DNA of 64,000 bases from Nostoc sp. 106C (lineage in GTDB: Bacteria > Cyanobacteriota > Cyanobacteriia > Cyanobacteriales > Nostocaceae): NCBI RefSeq assembly GCF_002154725.1, contig NZ_MTAW01000089.1, positions 62,001-126,000 on the forward strand, written 5' to 3'. The translations under genes and the position numbers were made by a program. The notes below the pieces were generated by a model. It searched no databases and was not told the DNA's origin. It saw only the letters and a program-made list of their open reading frames with translations. The first letter of the stretch is position 1. Each line of letters opens with the position of its first letter. This document shows positions 43,222 through 52,697 of this stretch, piece by piece.

Positions 43222-46013
43222 TGAGGTAACTCCGTTGTGACAAAAGATTTAAGGAATTTACGGATTTTTGCAGTTTGGAAGTTGGCAGTAAGTTTACTCA
43301 ACTCAGTTGCAAAGGGAGTTAGCTGGCTGTCTTGCTGAATTAGCTCTCCTATAATTCCCTCAATCGCCGGAATATCTCCCATCATTGCCAGATGATAGAG
43401 TTGCTGTAAAACATCGTGTGATGGTAAAGCCAATTCAGCATCTGCTTTCTGCTCAGGTTGGGAAAATGACTTCTCTGGTGTAGATTGAGCATAAATCCAC
43501 TCGACTTTGAGCAGCGATAGCTTCGCTGCTGTCTCAAAGACAGAACGCAATGCATTGAAGAGTTCATCAATTTGCAGGGGTTTGGGTACAAATGCTGTTG
43601 CTCCTGCTTGTAAACTCCGTTGACGATTTTCCTCAAATACGTTAGCGCTAGAGACAATAATCGGAATATTACGAGTTTGGGGATTTTCTTGTAAATGAAC
43701 CATGAGTTCAAAGCCATCCATATTAGGCATGGCTAGATCGAGCAAAATTACATCTGGGAGATGTTCATTGGCCAGATGTAATCCATGTTTGCTGTCGTTT
43801 GTTTCCAAGGTTCGACAGCCAATTCCTTGCAGTAAAGTAGTCAACATCGAACAGTGCTTGTCATCATCATCAACAATCAAAATTAGAGGTGTGCTACCCT
43901 GAATGCCGATGATTTTCCGATCGCTTGGGGCGATTGTCTCTGTTTGCCAGTCATGGGTTACTGGTATTGCTACTGTCAAATCCAGCCAAAACAGACTACC
44001 TTCACCTAGATGGCTCTGTACTTGAATTTGGCTTTCCATCAATGCGGCAATTCTTTGACTGATCGCTAATCCCAAGCCAGTACCTTCAGATTTTCGTCCA
44101 GCTTCACCTACTTGCTCAAAGGCCAAAAAGATTTTTTCTAGTTGGTTTGGTGACATTCCAATACCTGTATCTTCAATTTGGAAGCGAAGCTTTTGATGTG
44201 TCGTTTGTGACAACTCTCGCTCAATGACATCTACTTTAAAGGTGACGCTACCGTTGTCTGTGAATTTGATCGCGTTACCTAGTAAATTGATCAAAACTTG
44301 CCGTAGCCGCTTTTCATCTACTTGAATCACAGCTGGTAAGCAATCGCCGATCGAGACATTAAATGCAATTCCTTTTTGCTCTGCTCGAATACTGCAAATC
44401 TCGGTGACACTATGTAAAAAAGTGGGCAAATGTACATTAGTTGCAACCAATTCTAATTTACGAGCTTCAATTTTTGACAGGTCAAGAATGTCATTGATCA
44501 GCATCAGCAGATGTTTCCCACAATCGTAGATAATCCTGACTCCTTCTAGATCTTTTTTTGTCAAGTTTGGCGATGTTTCTAATAGCTGCGCAAAACCAAG
44601 GATGCCATTAAGCGGTGTACGTAACTCGTGGCTCATATTTGCTAGAAACTCGCTCTTTGCAGAGTTAGCAGCATCAGCAGCTTGCTTTGCCTCTAGCAGT
44701 TCATGAGTTCGCTCTTCAACTTTGAACTCCAGAGTTTTGGAATAATCCAATAGTTGAGCGTTGGCAATTTCCAATTGGTGATTTGTTTGTTCTAATTGCT
44801 TCTGTTTATAAGCATTTGTTGTCGCAATCACGCTGCTGATAAACGAAGCTAACGCAGGTGTGACTGGAATCAGAATGCCATACAAAAACATCCCATAGCT
44901 GCCTCCTATACACACACCGCTGATGCCTACAGTTGCCCAGAGAATTTTGCCACCTGGAATCCGCAGCCTGCTACTAGATAACAGCCAACTACCAATAGAA
45001 CCGATAAGAGACCATAAAATAATCCAGAGCGACACAGCTATGCCAGAAATGCCGTGCAGGTTTGCTTTTCCTGTTTTTGCCCCTTGCACCAATTGATGAG
45101 CAATGTTGGCATGGACAACAACCCCAGGCATAGTTTTTTGAGCTGATATCCAGGAGGAACTGAAGGGTGTGTTGAAGAAATCATTGGTACTAGCGGCGGC
45201 TGACCCAATAAACACCATGCGATCGCGCATGAGGTTGGCTGGAATTCGCCCTGCTAAGACATCACGCATAGCAACTGTGCGAAATGCCGCTTCTGAACCA
45301 TGCCAATTGAGCAGAATTTGATAGCCGCCTAAATCAGCATCGGCATAGCCTGCTTCTTGATTGCTCAGTGGGAGGTAAATTGCCTTGCCCAATTGAAACT
45401 TTTGCTGCTTGGGGTCAATACTTTCTAAGGTAATCTTTTCCGATTCCAGGTACTTGAGCGCCACAAGGGTTGCCAGCCCAGCTTTGAGCGTGCCTTGCTC
45501 TTTCGCATCAACTGCTGTCAAAAGGGCACGACGCACAAAGCGATCACCATCCAACACTAAATCTGCTAATCCGACTCGATCGAGTTTCTTCAATTCGGGT
45601 GGTGGATTGACACGCTCTCCGGTCATTTTCTCAACACCGATTAAATTGGGAGTGCTGCGAAAGATTTTGGCAAGTTCCTCATGTCCGCTTCCCTCGGGTA
45701 AATCTCGATAAAGATCCAAGCCGATGGCTCGAGGCTGCTGTGCCCGAATCTTTTCGAGTAATTTTGCTAATGCCCAATCTGGAATTGGCCATTTACGCAC
45801 CGATTGAATATCGCGTTCATCGATTGTCACAATCACGATTTCATCAGCGATCGCAGGAGATGATTGTTGACGAACCCATTCATCGCGAATTTTCCATTCA
45901 AGTAAATTGAAAAATCCCAAGGATTGACCGACAATAACTGTCAAGGCAATACTGGGAGTAATAATCAAAACGCTACGAGTGCGTTGGATGAAAGTCTGGA
46001 ATCTGCGCCACAT
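43218..46013 (-). CDS. CHASE2-domain hybrid sensor histidine kinase
   Basis: A 931-residue membrane receptor. A first helix (about 15-33) precedes an extracytoplasmic CHASE2 domain (about 45-310; [36 protein letters not shown]). Three membrane helices follow (about 320-400), then a coiled coil, HisKA with [10 protein letters not shown] (His462), and the ATP domain with [16 protein letters not shown] and GTGLGLA. A receiver (about 710-830, Asp759 in VILLDLAMP) and a helical C-terminal extension of about 90 residues complete it. CHASE2 senses extracellular signals of unknown nature. It is translationally coupled to the downstream regulator-kinase and lies behind the exoprotein, CHAT and DUF928 genes on the same strand, so it may report on that surface system. 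Confidence 0.95.
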   Translation of the reverse strand: MWRRFQTFIQRTRSVLIITPSIALTVIVGQSLGFFNLLEWKIRDEWVRQQSSPAIADEIVIVTIDERDIQSVRKWPIPDWALAKLLEKIRAQQPRAIGLDLYRDLPEGSGHEELAKIFRSTPNLIGVEKMTGERVNPPPELKKLDRVGLADLVLDGDRFVRRALLTAVDAKEQGTLKAGLATLVALKYLESEKITLESIDPKQQKFQLGKAIYLPLSNQEAGYADADLGGYQILLNWHGSEAAFRTVAMRDVLAGRIPANLMRDRMVFIGSAAASTNDFFNTPFSSSWISAQKTMPGVVVHANIAHQLVQGAKTGKANLHGISGIAVSLWIILWSLIGSIGSWLLSSSRLRIPGGKILWATVGISGVCIGGSYGMFLYGILIPVTPALASFISSVIATTNAYKQKQLEQTNHQLEIANAQLLDYSKTLEFKVEERTHELLEAKQAADAANSAKSEFLANMSHELRTPLNGILGFAQLLETSPNLTKKDLEGVRIIYDCGKHLLMLINDILDLSKIEARKLELVATNVHLPTFLHSVTEICSIRAEQKGIAFNVSIGDCLPAVIQVDEKRLRQVLINLLGNAIKFTDNGSVTFKVDVIERELSQTTHQKLRFQIEDTGIGMSPNQLEKIFLAFEQVGEAGRKSEGTGLGLAISQRIAALMESQIQVQSHLGEGSLFWLDLTVAIPVTHDWQTETIAPSDRKIIGIQGSTPLILIVDDDDKHCSMLTTLLQGIGCRTLETNDSKHGLHLANEHLPDVILLDLAMPNMDGFELMVHLQENPQTRNIPIIVSSANVFEENRQRSLQAGATAFVPKPLQIDELFNALRSVFETAAKLSLLKVEWIYAQSTPEKSFSQPEQKADAELALPSHDVLQQLYHLAMMGDIPAIEGIIGELIQQDSQLTPFATELSKLTANFQTAKIRKFLKSFVTTELPQ

Positions 46014-46106
46014 ATTTGCGCTAAAAAAGATTAGGGACTGGGTGGAAGGAGGACAAGGAGGACAAGGAGAATAATTACTTGCCCATGCCCCATGCCCAAA
46101 TTGCTA
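46014..46106. repeat. Short tandem repeats between DUF928 and CHASE2 genes
   Basis: Contains GGAGGACAAGGAGGACAAGG and a second small array, TGCCCATGCCCCATGCCC. Both are typical cyanobacterial short tandem repeats; no gene. Confidence 0.6.
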
Positions 46107-47093
46107 TTAGTTTGCAGATGCTAATAACGGAGATGTGACAATCTCCTTCAAGTTAACTGAGGAGAGAAGTTCTTCCCATTGCTTGGTAATTGTCACATTG
46201 GTAGGTTGAGTGCTATGTAGGCTTGCTAGTGTTTCCACGCAGTCATACCATACGCCATTTTTACCAAAAGCCGCTGCCCGCTTTAAAGCATCTTCTTGCT
46301 GCATCACTGTTGCCAGTTCAGTAGTAGGCTGGATGCGCTGAATCCAACCATCGACATAAGGCGTACTTGGGCTGAGTTGTTCATCAACTTTGACAGCGAG
46401 GAACCAATGGTAGTTTTTTCCAACAGCTAAAGCGGGTGCATCGGTGGGTAATTTCATAGCGATTACCCCAGTTTTCCCTGCAACGGGAATGGTCATTTGA
46501 TACTGGGTATTACCAGCTTCATCTTTGAGGCTAAACACAGCTTCTTGTGCATTAGAAGCAGGAAGATATACAAGAATTGTGGGACGTTCGGATACTGTTG
46601 TGCCATAAAAGCTTTGGGGTAGGAGTGCAATTAAAGCTGCTGGGCCTGCTGCTCCTACAGTTGAAGGATTTAAGTAGTAAGTCCCAACGCGAGAAGCTCC
46701 CCCACTTGCCTGTTGAGGAGCCTCTTTTCCAGAAGCAGGTGTAAACAGGTTACCTCTGGACGCGCCTCCCGTTGCTTGCCTGGGTGTACCTTTGCCCGCA
46801 CTAGGCGTAAAGAGATTGCCTCTGGACGCGCCTCCCGTTGCTTGCCTGGGAGCTTCTTTCCCAGCGCTAGGTGTAAACAAACTACCTCTGGACGCTCCTC
46901 CTGTTGCTTGACTAGGAGCACCTTTCCCAGAAGCAGGGATAAAGAAACTGCCACGGGAAGCTCCCCCAGTCGCTTGGCTGGGAGCGCCATTATTGATTGG
47001 TGGAGTAAATGTCACAGCATGAGCACTGTTCCATGTACTGCTAGTAAGCAGAGCGATAACGCTCAAAGTACTAGCTAAATATTGACGTTTCAC
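46107..47093 (-). CDS. DUF928 exported protein with N-terminal 22-residue repeat array
   Basis: A 328-residue protein with a signal peptide (MKRQYLASTLSVIALLTSST, cleavage after about SAHA). Next come about four and a half copies of a 22-residue unit (GAPSQATGGASRG followed by a phenylalanine-rich stretch and SAGK). The C-terminal DUF928 domain contains FYGTTVSERPTILVYLP, VAGKTGVIAMKLPTD and WYDCVETLA. DUF928 proteins are cyanobacterial, extracytoplasmic and uncharacterised. The GTG at 47093 is chosen because GAGG lies 9 nt upstream and it starts the signal peptide; an ATG 15 nt earlier has no binding site. It lies between the CHAT and CHASE2 genes in one apparent transcription unit. Confidence 0.88.
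   Translation of the reverse strand: MKRQYLASTLSVIALLTSSTWNSAHAVTFTPPINNGAPSQATGGASRGSFFIPASGKGAPSQATGGASRGSLFTPSAGKEAPRQATGGASRGNLFTPSAGKGTPRQATGGASRGNLFTPASGKEAPQQASGGASRVGTYYLNPSTVGAAGPAALIALLPQSFYGTTVSERPTILVYLPASNAQEAVFSLKDEAGNTQYQMTIPVAGKTGVIAMKLPTDAPALAVGKNYHWFLAVKVDEQLSPSTPYVDGWIQRIQPTTELATVMQQEDALKRAAAFGKNGVWYDCVETLASLHSTQPTNVTITKQWEELLSSVNLKEIVTSPLLASAN
46692..46989 (-). repeat. 66-bp tandem repeat inside the DUF928 gene
   Basis: Units at 46692-46757, 46758-46823, 46824-46889 and 46890-46955 plus a partial unit encode the N-terminal 22-residue repeats. Two units (46758 and 46824) are nearly identical over much of their length, so copy number may vary between strains without breaking the frame. 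Confidence 0.85.
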
Positions 47094-47280
47094 GATCTTG
47101 CACCTCATTAAAAAACTAACAATAAATACACTTAGTCTGATTGTGGGAAGAAGCTTGTAAAATTGTTTCGGCTAACAGTCAAATGCTGAAATACCTACTA
47201 GCAATATAAACGAAATTTGGCTGGGATACCGTAAAAAATATGTGGTAAATCACTAGGCTTTTCTCAGTATGATTACGTAA

Positions 47281-49842
47281 TTAAAGCCAGTTGCCAACCA
47301 AAACAAAAGCAGACCAAAAGAAAGGATCGTGGAAATCAGTTTGGCGAATCATATTGATTTGAGCTTGCCGTAGCGCTTCGGCTTTGGTGATTTTGGGCTG
47401 TCGTAATTGGTCATAGAAGCGCGTCATTAACATTTCGGCTGCTTTATCTTTGACGGGCCAGAGAGTGGCGATGGTTGAGCGAGCGCCAGATTTGACAGCC
47501 AAGCCTGCTAGTCCTAGAACGGCGTGATCGTCCCCTGCTGCCGTATCACAGGCGCTAAGTACTAGCAACTCGATCGCTTTTGATGATTCACCACTACGAT
47601 TTTTGAGGAGTTCGGACAATTCCTTAACGTTGACTTGTCCATCCCACGTAAGTAAGAAGGTATCTTCGAGACGGGAGCTAAACTGTCCGTGGGTTGCTAG
47701 ATGGACAACATCAGCACTACTGAATTTCACGCGCTCGGCAAGGGCTTGACTGGTGAATTGCTGGTTGAGCAACATCGAAGATGGCACCGCCTTCGAGATT
47801 TGCTTGACTTCTGCTTCCACAGCAGGCAAAGCACTAAAGCCATTACGAGATTGGCTAATACCGCCGACGATCGCATCAATGTGGTTTTCCTGAAGCGATC
47901 GCGCAGTCATCAATTGCATTCCCGGTGAAAGGGCAACAGCATACTTCTCGATCAGATATTGCTTACCGTCATACAGGGCTGCTATGGGGATATTACGTAA
48001 CCGACCATCTAATACAAATACCAGTGTCTTGCTGTCTTTGAAGGCTCGATCCATTTCCGCAGGACGAATTAGCCAATCATAAATTTCTTGGGACAAGCGA
48101 TCGCGATCTTTGGAATCTGAGACAGGATTCAAGCTCACTAATAATTTATCTAGAGTTTGTTCGATGTCTGCTTGAGATTTTTGTGTTACATAGTAACGCA
48201 ACGGTTGTCCGGTTTTGGAGAGGATGACTGCCAGGCGATCGCTCAAAATAATCGGATACACGACAGTTGCATTCGGGTCAACTTGGTCAATCTGCTGCGC
48301 CCGATCTAAACAAGCTTCCCTAAAAAAGTTATCGAGTTCTGCAACTTGCAGTGCTTCAATCAAATCGCGAGCTGTCGTCAGTGCGGCTTGGCTGGGTTGT
48401 CCATCTAGAAGTAAACCTACAAGTTCGCGGTAGACAGGCTCTACACTTTCACGGAAGGAGAACTGCACATCAGGGTTGACAGCAACCAAATCCCCTCGTA
48501 GGGACTTTAAAGCTTTGACTGCTTCAGTATAGGCACTAATTGCTTGGGGGCGATCGCCTTGTTGTTTATACAACTGTCCTACTTGCCAAGCAGATTGAGC
48601 AATAATATCGTCAGCTTGGAGTTGACGCGCAATGTTAAGGGATTTCTGAGTTAATTCCTGTGCTTGTGATAACTGCTGTGTACGACGATAGAGTTTTCCC
48701 CACTGATGCAGTGCATAAGCTTCTGCTTGAGCATCTTGGATTTGTTGTGCAGACTTGACTGTGGTTGCCATCAGTTGTGCCAAGTCTTTCAGCGGTACAA
48801 TTTGGTCAGGATTTGACAGCCGATTTACACTGGCAACAAAATTAATAGCTGCGTAGAGGGAAGTGTGGCTAGGAGGCAGTTCTGTCAGTTGTTGTAGTAG
48901 TTGCGGTGCGAGTGAAGTAGCCAACTCAGGCTTGTTGTAATCGAGCAAAAGTTTGAAACGTCCTAAACTTGCTTGTAAGCGCTCGCTGGGATTTGTCGCT
49001 ACCTGTTCTGCCTGTTCAAAATAGTCTAATGCCGCCTGTGGATCTTGCAAGTCAAAGGTAGTTTTTCCTAAGTTCAGCAGGATGGAACTTAAATGAGGTG
49101 TGGTTTCGAGTTTGCGCGCGATCGCTAAACTTTGCTCTAACACTTGTTGACTTCTACCAGAATCACCGATCGTTTGCAAAGCTAAACCAAGCGATCGCAA
49201 CCCACTAACTTTCACTTCCGAATCTGGCATCGCTCCTAACTTTTGATTTAACGCCTCTAATTGCTGTTTAGAACGACGATAAAATCCCAAACTTTGTAAA
49301 GCTTGTGCAGAGTTGATTTGACTACCCAAGCTGCCCAGTTGGTCGCCTGCTTGTTCGTAATATTTTTGCGCTTGTTGCCAACTTTCCAGGGCAATTTCGG
49401 CTTTACCAGTATGCAGTTGCAAATTCCCTCGTGTATTCAGTACTTGTGCCCAAACAATTGCATCGGCAGGAGGTGCCATTGTTTGCAATAGTTTTACGCT
49501 TTGTTCAATAGATTGGCTAGCTGCTTCCCATTGATTAAGTTCTTGTTGTGCTAATGAAAGGTAACTTAAGCTGAGAGCTTCATTGGTGCGATCGCCTTGG
49601 GTATGGTAGTTTTGTACTGCCGTTTGCCAAGTTGTCACCGCTTCTGCAAAGCGTCCCGAACGGTAGAGGTTTCGTCCCTGTTCTAGCCAATTGGTAGGCT
49701 GAGTCGATGCTGATACATTCAGGATAGAAGTTGTTGGTAATGGTACAGATGCTCTAGCAGGTGTAATAGTCACTGCCAAACACAAACTTAAAATACTCAG
49801 ACTTATATATAGCCAATGGTATTTTTTAATGGGGAAGGTCAT
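47281..49842 (-). CDS. TPR-CHAT caspase-like protein with signal peptide
   Basis: An 853-residue protein. It begins with a signal peptide (about 1-32; YISLSILSLCLAVTITPARA), then a long tetratricopeptide array (about 50-445). The C-terminal CHAT domain (about 520-853) is of the caspase-HetF-associated clan CD fold. The catalytic dyad is visible as His718 in VVHLATHGQF and Cys765 in VLSACDTAAG, with GLAGLAVKSGARSTIATLWP and the C-terminal FHDPFFWSAFVLVGNW typical of CHAT. CHAT proteases act in regulated proteolysis, for example in the gRAMP/Craspase system, but this one is probably exported. It lies directly downstream of the four exoprotein genes and could process or monitor them; that is inference. 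Confidence 0.93.
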   Translation of the reverse strand: MTFPIKKYHWLYISLSILSLCLAVTITPARASVPLPTTSILNVSASTQPTNWLEQGRNLYRSGRFAEAVTTWQTAVQNYHTQGDRTNEALSLSYLSLAQQELNQWEAASQSIEQSVKLLQTMAPPADAIVWAQVLNTRGNLQLHTGKAEIALESWQQAQKYYEQAGDQLGSLGSQINSAQALQSLGFYRRSKQQLEALNQKLGAMPDSEVKVSGLRSLGLALQTIGDSGRSQQVLEQSLAIARKLETTPHLSSILLNLGKTTFDLQDPQAALDYFEQAEQVATNPSERLQASLGRFKLLLDYNKPELATSLAPQLLQQLTELPPSHTSLYAAINFVASVNRLSNPDQIVPLKDLAQLMATTVKSAQQIQDAQAEAYALHQWGKLYRRTQQLSQAQELTQKSLNIARQLQADDIIAQSAWQVGQLYKQQGDRPQAISAYTEAVKALKSLRGDLVAVNPDVQFSFRESVEPVYRELVGLLLDGQPSQAALTTARDLIEALQVAELDNFFREACLDRAQQIDQVDPNATVVYPIILSDRLAVILSKTGQPLRYYVTQKSQADIEQTLDKLLVSLNPVSDSKDRDRLSQEIYDWLIRPAEMDRAFKDSKTLVFVLDGRLRNIPIAALYDGKQYLIEKYAVALSPGMQLMTARSLQENHIDAIVGGISQSRNGFSALPAVEAEVKQISKAVPSSMLLNQQFTSQALAERVKFSSADVVHLATHGQFSSRLEDTFLLTWDGQVNVKELSELLKNRSGESSKAIELLVLSACDTAAGDDHAVLGLAGLAVKSGARSTIATLWPVKDKAAEMLMTRFYDQLRQPKITKAEALRQAQINMIRQTDFHDPFFWSAFVLVGNWL

Positions 49843-49948
49843 AGATATTTACTGATAGTGTAAGAGTTTGTTTAGTAAAGTAATTGTGTAGCGGCGAAGT
49901 GGGTTTTTATGAAGAAATTGCCTGTTAAGTTTGTCTTTTTCAAGAAAA

Positions 49949-52588
49949 TTAACTCTTAGGAAGTGCAGCACAAGTTAGCTGTGGCTGTATGTTTGTAGGA
50001 GATTTTGCCGCAACTAATTCAACTTTGCCTTGGGCGTTACGATGCCAGGAAGTTGCTTGGACAAGAACCTCTGGTGATGTAGGCGTTTGGGCAGTCACAT
50101 TGCCAGTTTTGCGTAATGCAGAGATATCGCGAGTGTCAGACCAAGTGCGATCGCTCATTACCTGTTGATTAGGATTTTGTGGTATGCCACCGCGACCCGT
50201 GGCTACAAAGCGACTGCCTTCATCACCCGCGCAGCCTGTAGCAATTTGCTGGGATGGATCGGTGACATTTGCAGGCAGTTCGACTAAACCCGAATTTGGA
50301 TCGATACCGATAGTATTAACTTGAACCGTGCCACTTACCCCAAATTGAGAACTGGCGGTGATGTCACTTTCTGGAGTGAGTTGGGGACGGAATTTCAGCC
50401 CAAAGATGCCTTGGGTGGTGATTTGAATATTTCCACCGCTTCCGAGTACCGCATTGGCAACGATATCGCTATCTTCGTCAGGAAGGGCAATAATAGCTCC
50501 AGCAGTAATATCAATGTTACCTCCGGTAGAAGTACCAGTGGCATTAGTTGTAATATTACTGCCACGACGTAACAACAAAACATCATTTGCTTGGAGGTGA
50601 ATGTTACCTTGACTACCTCCTTTGACTTCCGAGCGCAGACTGGCTTTATTGTCGAGGAAAATATTATTGGCTGTAATATTCAAATTACCTGCATCTCCGC
50701 CTCCTATATTGCTCACGGTCACTTCCGCATTATTACGTATTTTAACTATATCAGATATAATTTTTATCGTTCCGGCGTTAAAATTAGTTGTCGAAGATGC
50801 TGCGATCGCACTGGGCACAATTTGACCGTTAGTTAAAGGTTGAGACATACCCTGGATATCAATGTTTTTAACCTGTAAGTTAATATTCCCCGCATTTGCC
50901 TGACCCTGGCTAGAAGAGGTGATCTGTCCTCCATTAAAGAGCCGTAGGTTGTCAGCAGTTAAGGCGATATTTCCACCTGAACCTACTGAATTATCACCCA
51001 CGGAAACAGTAATGCCACCAGCTAATTTGCTGATAACATCAATTACTGGATCGCTAACTGCTACCTCTTGCGCCTGAATAGTGATATTTCCCGCTTTCCC
51101 TTTTCCTGATAAAGTACTGCGGATAGACCCGCCATTAAACAGATGCAAACGTCCAACATCGATTGAGATATTTCCCGCATCTCCTTCTGTTTGACCAATT
51201 CTCGTACCCACTCCAGACAGTAGTAGAGAGGGTGTGTATCCTGAGATATCAAGGCTCTCAGTTGCTCGGATTGAGATATTTCCAGCCTTGCCTGTGGGAG
51301 GAGAGATACCGTTAAAGGGTATCAAAGATGTACTGACGATTCCACCATCTTGCAGCCGCATTCGATTTGTTTCGATGGAAATATTTCCACTCTCATTGTT
51401 CTTGCCACTAAAGAGAGTGGTGGTAATCGAGGTGGGGATTTCAAAAAATGGATTAGAACCTACCACCTGTATATCTGAAGCCCGAACAGTTACATCTCCC
51501 GATCGAGAATTGTTGCCATTAGAAGAGGACTGAAGCCAAGCTCCATTTGCTAACTTTAAGCGTCCTGTCTCTACTGTTACATCTCCAGCTCGTCCAGTTG
51601 CTGGAGGTCCAAAAAAGATACCTAAAGAAGTTCCAATGCCAGGATTAAATTGTCCTGGGAGAGAAGCACCCAGCAGGTCAACAAAGTCTGTGGTCTTGAC
51701 AGTAATTCCCTTACCTTGCCCAGCAAAGGTAGTAGAACTAATATTCGACCCATCCTGCACCGTCAACCCACGTCCACGGATGTTGATTGCACCCCCGTTA
51801 ATTCCACTTGCATCAACCAATGAAGCTTGTTGTAACGTAATTGTGCCCCAATTTGTCGTAGCCACAGGACTCGTCAGTTGCCATTGAGCTTGATTTTCCA
51901 TTTGAATCCCAGCATTCTGCACAGCCCATAGTTCGATATGTCCATTTGGTGCCGTCAGTTTTGCCCCTGTCATGTCGATTTGACTACCAACTAACGCTAG
52001 TGTTTGTCCGGTTTTAACTCGCAAGTCTGCCCCTTGAACTTGTATCGCTCCAGCATTGGCTCCCAATTGCAACCCCACAGGCACACTCATGGTCAATAAA
52101 GGTGCAGAGGTAGCATCAATGGTGCTAAACTTCGTTCCGTCAGCGAAAATGACATTGTTCGCAGTGCTGCCAATGAAGGAACCACCAATATTTAACTGAG
52201 TATTGGGGCCAAACATAATGCCTGCTGAGTTGAGCAAAAATAGGTTGGCAGTACCGTTAGCACGAATCAAACCATCAAGATTGGACGTACTACCGCCAGT
52301 AACTCGCGCAAAAATATTCTCAATAGTCGTGGGATTGTTGAAAAAGGCAGAGCCTCCTGTAGGCACGGAAAATAGGCTGAAGCTGTGAAACAGATTACTG
52401 CCTACAGCAGTGCCATTAGTAATCGTGAAGTTGTTGCCGTTCTGAGAGATTGTAGTATTGAGGCTGCCATCTGAAGCTATCTGAGCATTGACGTAGCCGT
52501 TGCTAAGAAACATGATTCCTGTTGGCAACAGTATAGAACCCGCAAACATTCGACTCATCAAACTCAAATAAACTGAAAGCAGCTTCAT
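49949..52588 (-). CDS. Two-partner-secretion exoprotein (TpsA-type), type A, fourth of four
   Basis: An 879-residue exported protein. After a signal peptide (about 1-36, ending GYVNAQ) comes the filamentous-hemagglutinin N-terminal secretion domain (about 38-165; DGSLNTTISQNGNNFTITNG and LFLLNSAGIMFGPNTQLNIG, with NSAGI replacing the usual NPNGI). A long beta-helix of Gly/Asn-rich repeats follows (about 170-740; GNISI/GNITI periodic). The C-terminus has ATGC, VATGRGG and LTCAALP, a tail shared by all four paralogues. It would be secreted by the TpsB protein encoded at 60459 and act as a surface adhesin or matrix fibre. It closely resembles the 55323 gene at the N-terminus and in its upstream leader. 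Confidence 0.93.
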   Translation of the reverse strand: MKLLSVYLSLMSRMFAGSILLPTGIMFLSNGYVNAQIASDGSLNTTISQNGNNFTITNGTAVGSNLFHSFSLFSVPTGGSAFFNNPTTIENIFARVTGGSTSNLDGLIRANGTANLFLLNSAGIMFGPNTQLNIGGSFIGSTANNVIFADGTKFSTIDATSAPLLTMSVPVGLQLGANAGAIQVQGADLRVKTGQTLALVGSQIDMTGAKLTAPNGHIELWAVQNAGIQMENQAQWQLTSPVATTNWGTITLQQASLVDASGINGGAINIRGRGLTVQDGSNISSTTFAGQGKGITVKTTDFVDLLGASLPGQFNPGIGTSLGIFFGPPATGRAGDVTVETGRLKLANGAWLQSSSNGNNSRSGDVTVRASDIQVVGSNPFFEIPTSITTTLFSGKNNESGNISIETNRMRLQDGGIVSTSLIPFNGISPPTGKAGNISIRATESLDISGYTPSLLLSGVGTRIGQTEGDAGNISIDVGRLHLFNGGSIRSTLSGKGKAGNITIQAQEVAVSDPVIDVISKLAGGITVSVGDNSVGSGGNIALTADNLRLFNGGQITSSSQGQANAGNINLQVKNIDIQGMSQPLTNGQIVPSAIAASSTTNFNAGTIKIISDIVKIRNNAEVTVSNIGGGDAGNLNITANNIFLDNKASLRSEVKGGSQGNIHLQANDVLLLRRGSNITTNATGTSTGGNIDITAGAIIALPDEDSDIVANAVLGSGGNIQITTQGIFGLKFRPQLTPESDITASSQFGVSGTVQVNTIGIDPNSGLVELPANVTDPSQQIATGCAGDEGSRFVATGRGGIPQNPNQQVMSDRTWSDTRDISALRKTGNVTAQTPTSPEVLVQATSWHRNAQGKVELVAAKSPTNIQPQLTCAALPKS

Positions 52589-52697
52589 TACTTGGTCTCC
52601 TTTTATACCAATTTAATATTCCCTATATGTTATTGTTTCTAACACCAGTGACAAAGGTATTGTTTGAGCACTGGGAGTAATTGCAATCGTTTGGCAT

